Assembly (NCBI GenBank): GCA_037447655.1
Contig: JBBHKE010001656.1
Location: 197,019 to 231,819, forward strand
Length of the DNA stretch: 34,801 nt
DNA from: Zygnema cylindricum
Taxonomy: Eukaryota; Streptophyta; Zygnematophyceae; Zygnematales; Zygnemataceae
Direction of reading: 5' to 3'
The translations under genes were made by a program, and so were the position numbers. The notes beneath the pieces were generated by a model that was not told the origin of the DNA, did not search any database, and saw nothing but the letters and a program-made list of their open reading frames with translations. Positions 30,516 to 34,801 of this stretch are shown here, one piece after another (position 1 is the first letter of the stretch; the number at the start of each line of letters is the position of its first letter).

Positions 30516-31249
30516 GCTTACTTAACAGAAGTTACTGGAAAACAAGTTCGATAGATTGAAAAAAGACACTAAAATATCAGCACAAAAGCAAAAACAAAGG
30601 ATCTTCCTCTGTATCAGACTACTGTCCTGAAATCAAAAAAATAGAATCGGAACTGCTGTCCTGTGGATCTGTTATAATTCCTTTCTAAAGCAAAAGGTAT
30701 CAAATTCCCTGATCAAAATCGGACTATCTCTCCGTAACTTTGAGAAAGAAGTAAGTCTTTATCCGTTAAGGATTGAAAAGCCTTGCGAAGAAGTCGGCAA
30801 AGCAACGCAAGGGCAGAGGCGGCTACAGCCGCAAAATATATATGTAAAAACAAGGACAGAAAATTAAACAGCGCAAAAAGGTAGAGTCCAGTCCACCAGT
30901 AAAAGACTATATACAAAGAAGCGGTGCTCGTCTCAAAATACAGGGCAGTTTACTGCAGTACGCATTCTTTGTTAAATAAATGCCCGTAATAAATGAATAA
31001 ATGTTTGAAGTTACGGAGGTAGCATGGATAAGCCCCAAGCCCCGAAACGGCAAAGGGCGGAGATTGGAAGCGGAACGCCTGTCGTTTTGGCGTTCTATCT
31101 GTGCCACTCGACCGTGGAAGGTTCGATTCTGAGTGAGAACTGAGTGCAGTTGGTGTCGACTACCTGATAGTTTACGGATCACGTGACTTGACTGGCAGTT
31201 TAGGGACTTTAGTTGTCAATATAAAGTACACATTGCAGTATTTCGATGC
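30516..31249. other. upstream region of the ABCF gene
   Basis: This region should hold the 5' UTR and promoter of the minus-strand ABCF gene. A plausible splice acceptor (TTTCAG on the minus strand near 30636) hints at a 5' UTR intron, but no convincing donor was found. A single GGTTCGATTC word on the plus strand at 31119-31128 resembles Pol III box B without any other tRNA part. No TATA box can be assigned with confidence. Confidence 0.4.
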
Positions 31250-31470
31250 TACACCGCCAATCGTTATTAGCGTGTAAGTTTTTTTAGCGTATACGAATAA
31301 TTAGCGTGGTTTACGCTAATTGGGAATTTGAAATTTTTCGAAGAAATCGTCTATTCTAATTAGGAATTAGGGTTTTATTTAAATAGTGTGGATAACTCTA
31401 TTTGAGAATAAAAATAAAAAAAAGCGGGACGGAATTAGCGTACACAACGCTAATAACGATTGGCGGTGTA
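31250..31470 (+). mobile_element. MITE copy 1, CACCGCC family
   Basis: A 221-bp element (including flanking TA) with perfect terminal inverted repeats starting CACCGCCAATCGTTATTAG. TA at both edges suggests a Tc1/mariner (Stowaway-like) TA target. The interior is AT-rich and has no coding capacity. It is followed after 11 bp by an almost identical copy in the opposite orientation. Confidence 0.8.
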
Positions 31471-31481
31471 CTGTAGTTCTC

Positions 31482-31704
31482 TACACCGCCAATCGTTATT
31501 AGCGTTGGGTACACTAATTCCGTCCCGCTTTTTTTTTATTTTTATTCTCAAATAGAGTTATCCACACTATTTAAATAAAACCCTAATTCCTAATTAGAAT
31601 AGACGATTTCTTCGAAAAATTTCAAATTCCCAATTAGCGTAAACCACGCTAATTATTCGTATACGCTAAAAAAACTTACACGCTAATAACGATTGGCGGG
31701 TGTA
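31482..31704 (-). mobile_element. MITE copy 2, inverted relative to copy 1
   Basis: Reverse complement of 31250-31470 with only about four differences: one extra A in a run, two substitutions near one end and one extra G in the terminal repeat. With copy 1 it forms a palindrome of about 455 bp around the 11-bp spacer at 31471-31481. Confidence 0.8.
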
Positions 31705-31741
31705 CCGTCCGTACAACACTTTTCGGGCGGCATAGCATACC

Positions 31742-31963
31742 TACACCGCCAATCGCTATTATTAGCGTTGTGTACGCTAATCTTTTTTTTGTTTTATTCT
31801 CAAATACAGTTATCCACACTATTTAAAAAAAACCTAATTCCAAATTAGAGTACATGATAAATTAGTATCATGGTGTACCCGAAAAAACACAATTTACCGT
31901 AAAGTACGCTAATTGTTTCATTACGCTATATTTTTTATTACGCTAATAGCGATTCACGGTGTA
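31742..31963 (-). mobile_element. MITE copy 3, diverged
   Basis: Same family and orientation as copy 2, with TIRs CACCGCCAATCGCTATTATT and a diverged right end ending CACGGTGTA. The interior keeps TATCCACACTATTTAAA but is otherwise much changed. Copies 2 and 3 are both followed by GTACCGTCC and then GTACAACACTTTTCGGGC, so a larger unit was duplicated in tandem. Confidence 0.75.
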
Positions 31964-32020
31964 CCGTCCGATGCCTGAAAACACGAACCCGTACAACACT
32001 TTTCGGGCAGTATAGCATGC

Positions 32021-32059
32021 TACAGTACTGTACTGTACTGTACTGTACAGTACAGTACA
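32021..32059. repeat. self-complementary GTACT/AGTAC pentamer array
   Basis: TACAGTACTGTACTGTACTG continues as CTGTAC units and then switches to ACAGTAC units, so the 39-bp stretch is largely its own reverse complement. Confidence 0.85.
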
Positions 32060-32706
32060 ATAGAGTATGGAGGCCTCCTTGTATGGAGGCTTGTTCGATA
32101 CCCATACTGTTCAGTCCTGCGATTTCGTCGCGCAAAACAGTCAAGCTGTGACTTCTCAACCTGGCGTGATCGAAGCCGTCTATCCCGATCTCCTTTATGT
32201 CAACTTTGGTCGATATGCTCAAAATGTATTGCACCTATGCGCAACTTTTGAATTCCGGGCAACGCGGAGGAAGAGATGTCGTTTATTGGCATACAGGGCC
32301 CCGTCGGCAAACAAAAGTTTCATCAACCCCAGAAAACCATCCTACGTGGCACGCCAATTGCGTTGTAACTGTCTACATACGTGTCGATCCGGGCTGGGGA
32401 TCACAGTTTGCAGGTGGCCATTCAAAAAAGTGTGTAAATTCAACACGTGTCCCCGATTTTCGGAAAATACACAAAAAGCGGCCTTTTTATCAAAAAAGCT
32501 GTCCTGGCCCATCAAAAACATCTGCCTCTAAATGCCACGTGTAGACTAACGGTACGTTTTAATCTGGACCTTCAATTGCAACGAGAAAGTGGGGGGCTGT
32601 GCATAACAGTCGTGTATCGAGGTCAATCTCGACAGTCGATACGGAGCTTTCTTCGCACAATATTTTGACAGTTTTCGTATCGATATCGATATTCACTACA
32701 TTGTCC
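32060..32706. other. unassigned DNA, nothing recognised
   Basis: The plus strand is open for 154 codons at 32067-32531, but the product has no recognisable motif and a second overlapping frame is open too. I see no terminal repeats. It may be decayed transposon DNA. Confidence 0.4.
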
Positions 32707-32709
32707 TAA

Positions 32710-33467
32710 GGGTAGAATTCCATTAGGCGGTCCCAGTAAATGTACGGAAAATTCTACTGGCAGCGTTTACTGAAAGACTATTCCATTTTGTCGGGCCAGT
32801 AACAAACCTTCCTCAACTATGTTTGGTGCCACGTAGGGTAGAGTCTAAATCTGAAAATCTTAAAGAAAATCTTCAAAAGGAAAGTCAGAACGAAATATCT
32901 GTAAGGCCGGAGGTAGTTAATGATTCGTACGTAAAGTTTGCGACCAGATTTTTTATTTTGAAAACGGAAATCAAAATTTCGAAACGGAATGTCAAAAAGA
33001 TGCGGCAAACTTTGAAGGTCGCGGCAAACTTTGAATATCGGTGGATGTCAAACGGAGCGTGCGAAAATATTTTCGGCTCACCTGCATCCAGCGTGGCAGT
33101 CGGCACATGGACCGTACGACGTAGGCACATGGCATGTACGACGTGTAGACCTGTGATCGCTTGTTCAAAGCGGATATTTTCTTTTTTTTTCACGTGTACC
33201 AATGGTACACGTCTAGCATCGTACAACTCTCCTCGCGAGGAGAGTATCGTCACACTGGATGATATGCGCGATTGCTTCGCGGATCTGAAAAAGTGGAATA
33301 TCCAACGGTCAGGAATTACGCCTACATCATTGGAGCTTCCCGACAGCTTTCCAATAACGATATTTCGTCTGACAAAATATTTTTAAAGGTACGGCGTGAT
33401 ACGGATCTGACCAACTTGTACGGCATCCAGTAACGAACCACACTTTTCGTCTAATGGAATTCTACCC
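32710..33467. mobile_element. TIR element P1, PIF/Harbinger style, non-autonomous
   Basis: A 758-bp element with terminal inverted repeats GGGTAGAATTCCATTAG and its exact complement, flanked by TAA at 32707-32709 and 33468-33470. GG-starting TIRs with a TAA/TTA duplication are the hallmark of PIF/Harbinger and Tourist elements. No transposase motif is found. The 187-codon frame at 32823-33386 is unrecognised. Confidence 0.72.
33192..33245. repeat. two adjacent perfect palindromes inside P1
   Basis: ACGTGTACCA-A-TGGTACACGT (33192-33212) and ACTCTCCTCGCGAGGAGAGT (33226-33245) are perfect inverted repeats 13 bp apart. They could be cruciform or hairpin sites, or protein-binding sites. No family is recognised. 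Confidence 0.8.
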
Positions 33468-33470
33468 TAA

Positions 33471-34410
33471 GGGTACGTCCCCATGAATTCGGTACTTTGG
33501 CAAAGTGTTTTGGACTGTAGTATAGATTCTCCGTAAAGAGCGTCCCTATGTGCAAATATGAAATCGGAACTTTGAAATGTGACGGTTGTAGACGTAAGGT
33601 ACTACTGATGACGACTAAAGACAACTTCGAAACTTCCGACGATTAGTGACGCCAACAAAAACAGCGACATTTGTAGACGTCTAGATTTTTGTGAAATCGT
33701 AGATGTTTAGGCTTTCGTGATATTGTGACGTCACGCTCACTTGTGACAACGTCGACGTCACTGATTCAATAACTTTCCGCCATGTTTTCCCGATTTCGCT
33801 TTTTCTACTTTTCTCACTCGATTTGCCATTAAATAAAAAAGTAAACAAATTCAAAAAAAAAAAATTTAAAAGATCTTTCATTTTATACCAATGTTGTCGT
33901 GTCTCGTTCTAAAAAGTGTGAGATACAATCGATAGTGTGAGAGGGAGAGAGGAGAGGCGCGACGGCGAAAAATTATGCAAAGGACCCATGAATTTAAGTG
34001 GAAGTTGGAGACCCCTGCAAATTTTTTTCCGTACATAGCGCGTGACGGGTACGGAGAAAAATAGCGAGGAATCTCCCTCGTCCAAAAATATTACAAATCG
34101 TGTGGCGCGTGCGTGGTTCGTTTTTCATTCGCTGTTTGGGCGGTACTTCACTAAAATCACCTCCTCAATGTGATTTTGGATGAAGTTTTTTTTTGGGCTG
34201 GATTCTCTTGCCCCGGGGTCGAAAAGGGGAAAACGCCAACATGCATTCATATGACGACAAACACGCCGTACATCGAAAGTATGAATTGATGAATACTTTA
34301 ATTTGGTAAACATAAATTTCTCGTACAGTTAATGTTTTTTTCCAAGTTCCCTGAGTTTTAGGGCAAAAAGACAGAGAAAAGTATGTACTTTAATACATGG
34401 GGACGTACCC
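33471..34410. mobile_element. TIR element P2, PIF/Harbinger style, non-autonomous
   Basis: A 940-bp element with terminal inverted repeats GGGTACGTCCCCATG and its exact complement. TAA lies at 33468-33470 and 34411-34413. The left TAA is also the right TAA of P1, so the two elements abut and share one duplication. The interior is AT-rich, with several TGACGTCA-like words near 33725-33765, and has no transposase motif. Confidence 0.7.
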
Positions 34411-34413
34411 TAA

Positions 34414-34801
34414 GACTAAAGTACTTTAGTGTCAACAAAAATCTACACCGTCAAAGCTTTACAATGGTGTAGCTTTCATGACGTCGTCACGTTTTAGATG
34501 ATTGCAGTGATGGTAAACAACTTTTTCATTGTGCAAAGGTTTTCAGTTTAAAAGCCAATCTTAACACTACACTGCTCATTGTTATTGTCGTTAAGAGTTA
34601 AATAGTGTTAATGCGAAATCATCATATATTTTGCTAATAAGGTATTGTTGCTAACATTATTGTGACCGAATTAATGTTATCCACTCTAATAGGGATTGGC
34701 ACTATATATTAGTTACAACGTCATAACAGTAACTTGAATCATTCAAAACTTTCTCAATACTTAATTAGTTTTCCTTCTAGTTTTCATTCAAAGATTTATG
34801 A
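34414..34801. other. AT-rich DNA with a degenerate MITE
   Basis: Sequence near 34569-34591 and the complement of 34687-34709 resemble the two ends of the CACCGCC MITE family (about 16 of 23 bases each), giving a probable old copy of about 140 bp. At 34443-34472 CTACACC and GGTGTAG form a short inverted pair. No gene is seen. Confidence 0.45.

Noticed and set aside
31119-31130. GGTTCGATTCTG, a box B-like word suggesting a tRNA or SINE
   Set aside because: No matching stems, acceptor or box A at proper spacing, and no second copy in the window.
30907-31182. 91-codon minus-strand frame upstream of ABCF
   Set aside because: No motif, and it lies in the presumed promoter or leader region of ABCF.
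32067-32531. 154-codon open frame
   Set aside because: No recognisable domain, an overlapping open frame on the same strand, and repeat-rich surroundings.
32823-33386. 187-codon open frame inside P1
   Set aside because: Does not resemble a Harbinger transposase or any family I know, runs through palindromes and low-complexity stretches, and the opposite strand is also open.

Overview
The window looks like nuclear DNA of a streptophyte. The only intact gene is an intron-rich eukaryotic gene on the minus strand with ten GT-AG introns. It is surrounded by Ty1/copia elements (one with a plant-style initiator-Met primer site), MITEs, and a LINE-like element of a kind that is not the usual L1 or RTE type of flowering plants. 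The species cannot be fixed from sequence alone. An early-diverging lineage (bryophyte, lycophyte, fern or charophyte alga) is my inference. Almost everything except the one gene is transposable or repetitive DNA.

Layout. 1-5605: an old minus-strand Ty1/copia element (A) with diverged LTRs, an iMet-like primer site and a decayed gag-pol. 5606-6180: a short spacer with an 89-bp hairpin and a minimal MITE. 6181-17687: a plus-strand copia element (B) whose protease coding is split by a younger copia element (C, 8299-12688, exact CATCC duplications). Its right LTR is split by a solo LTR (D, about 15966-17008). 18432-19234: a minisatellite of 62-, 39- and 48-bp units in an ordered pattern. 19235-19506: C-rich and A-rich low complexity. 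19457-22884 (+) and 23104-24180 (-): two tail-to-tail copies of a non-LTR retroelement with a C-terminal restriction-like nuclease signature and a shared 3' hairpin. 24401-24628: a polypurine repeat. 25658-30515 (-): an 11-exon ABCF (Arb1/ABCF1-like) gene encoding 618 residues. 31250-31963: three copies of one MITE, two of them forming a palindrome of about 455 bp. 32710-34410: two abutting TIR elements of PIF/Harbinger style sharing one TAA target duplication.

How the parts relate. The ABCF gene is the only sequence with a plausible cellular role (ribosome biogenesis or translation). The retroelements record a relative history: A is old; B inserted and decayed; C and D later inserted into B. 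C has nearly identical LTRs but no usable pol, so it was probably moved by enzymes supplied from elsewhere. LTRs B, C and D share two odd traits: the gag start codon lies inside the last 20-23 bp of the LTR, and each carries an antisense tRNA-like T-arm/box-B module. The element most likely to be under-described is the REL-type LINE pair with its conserved 3' stem-loop.
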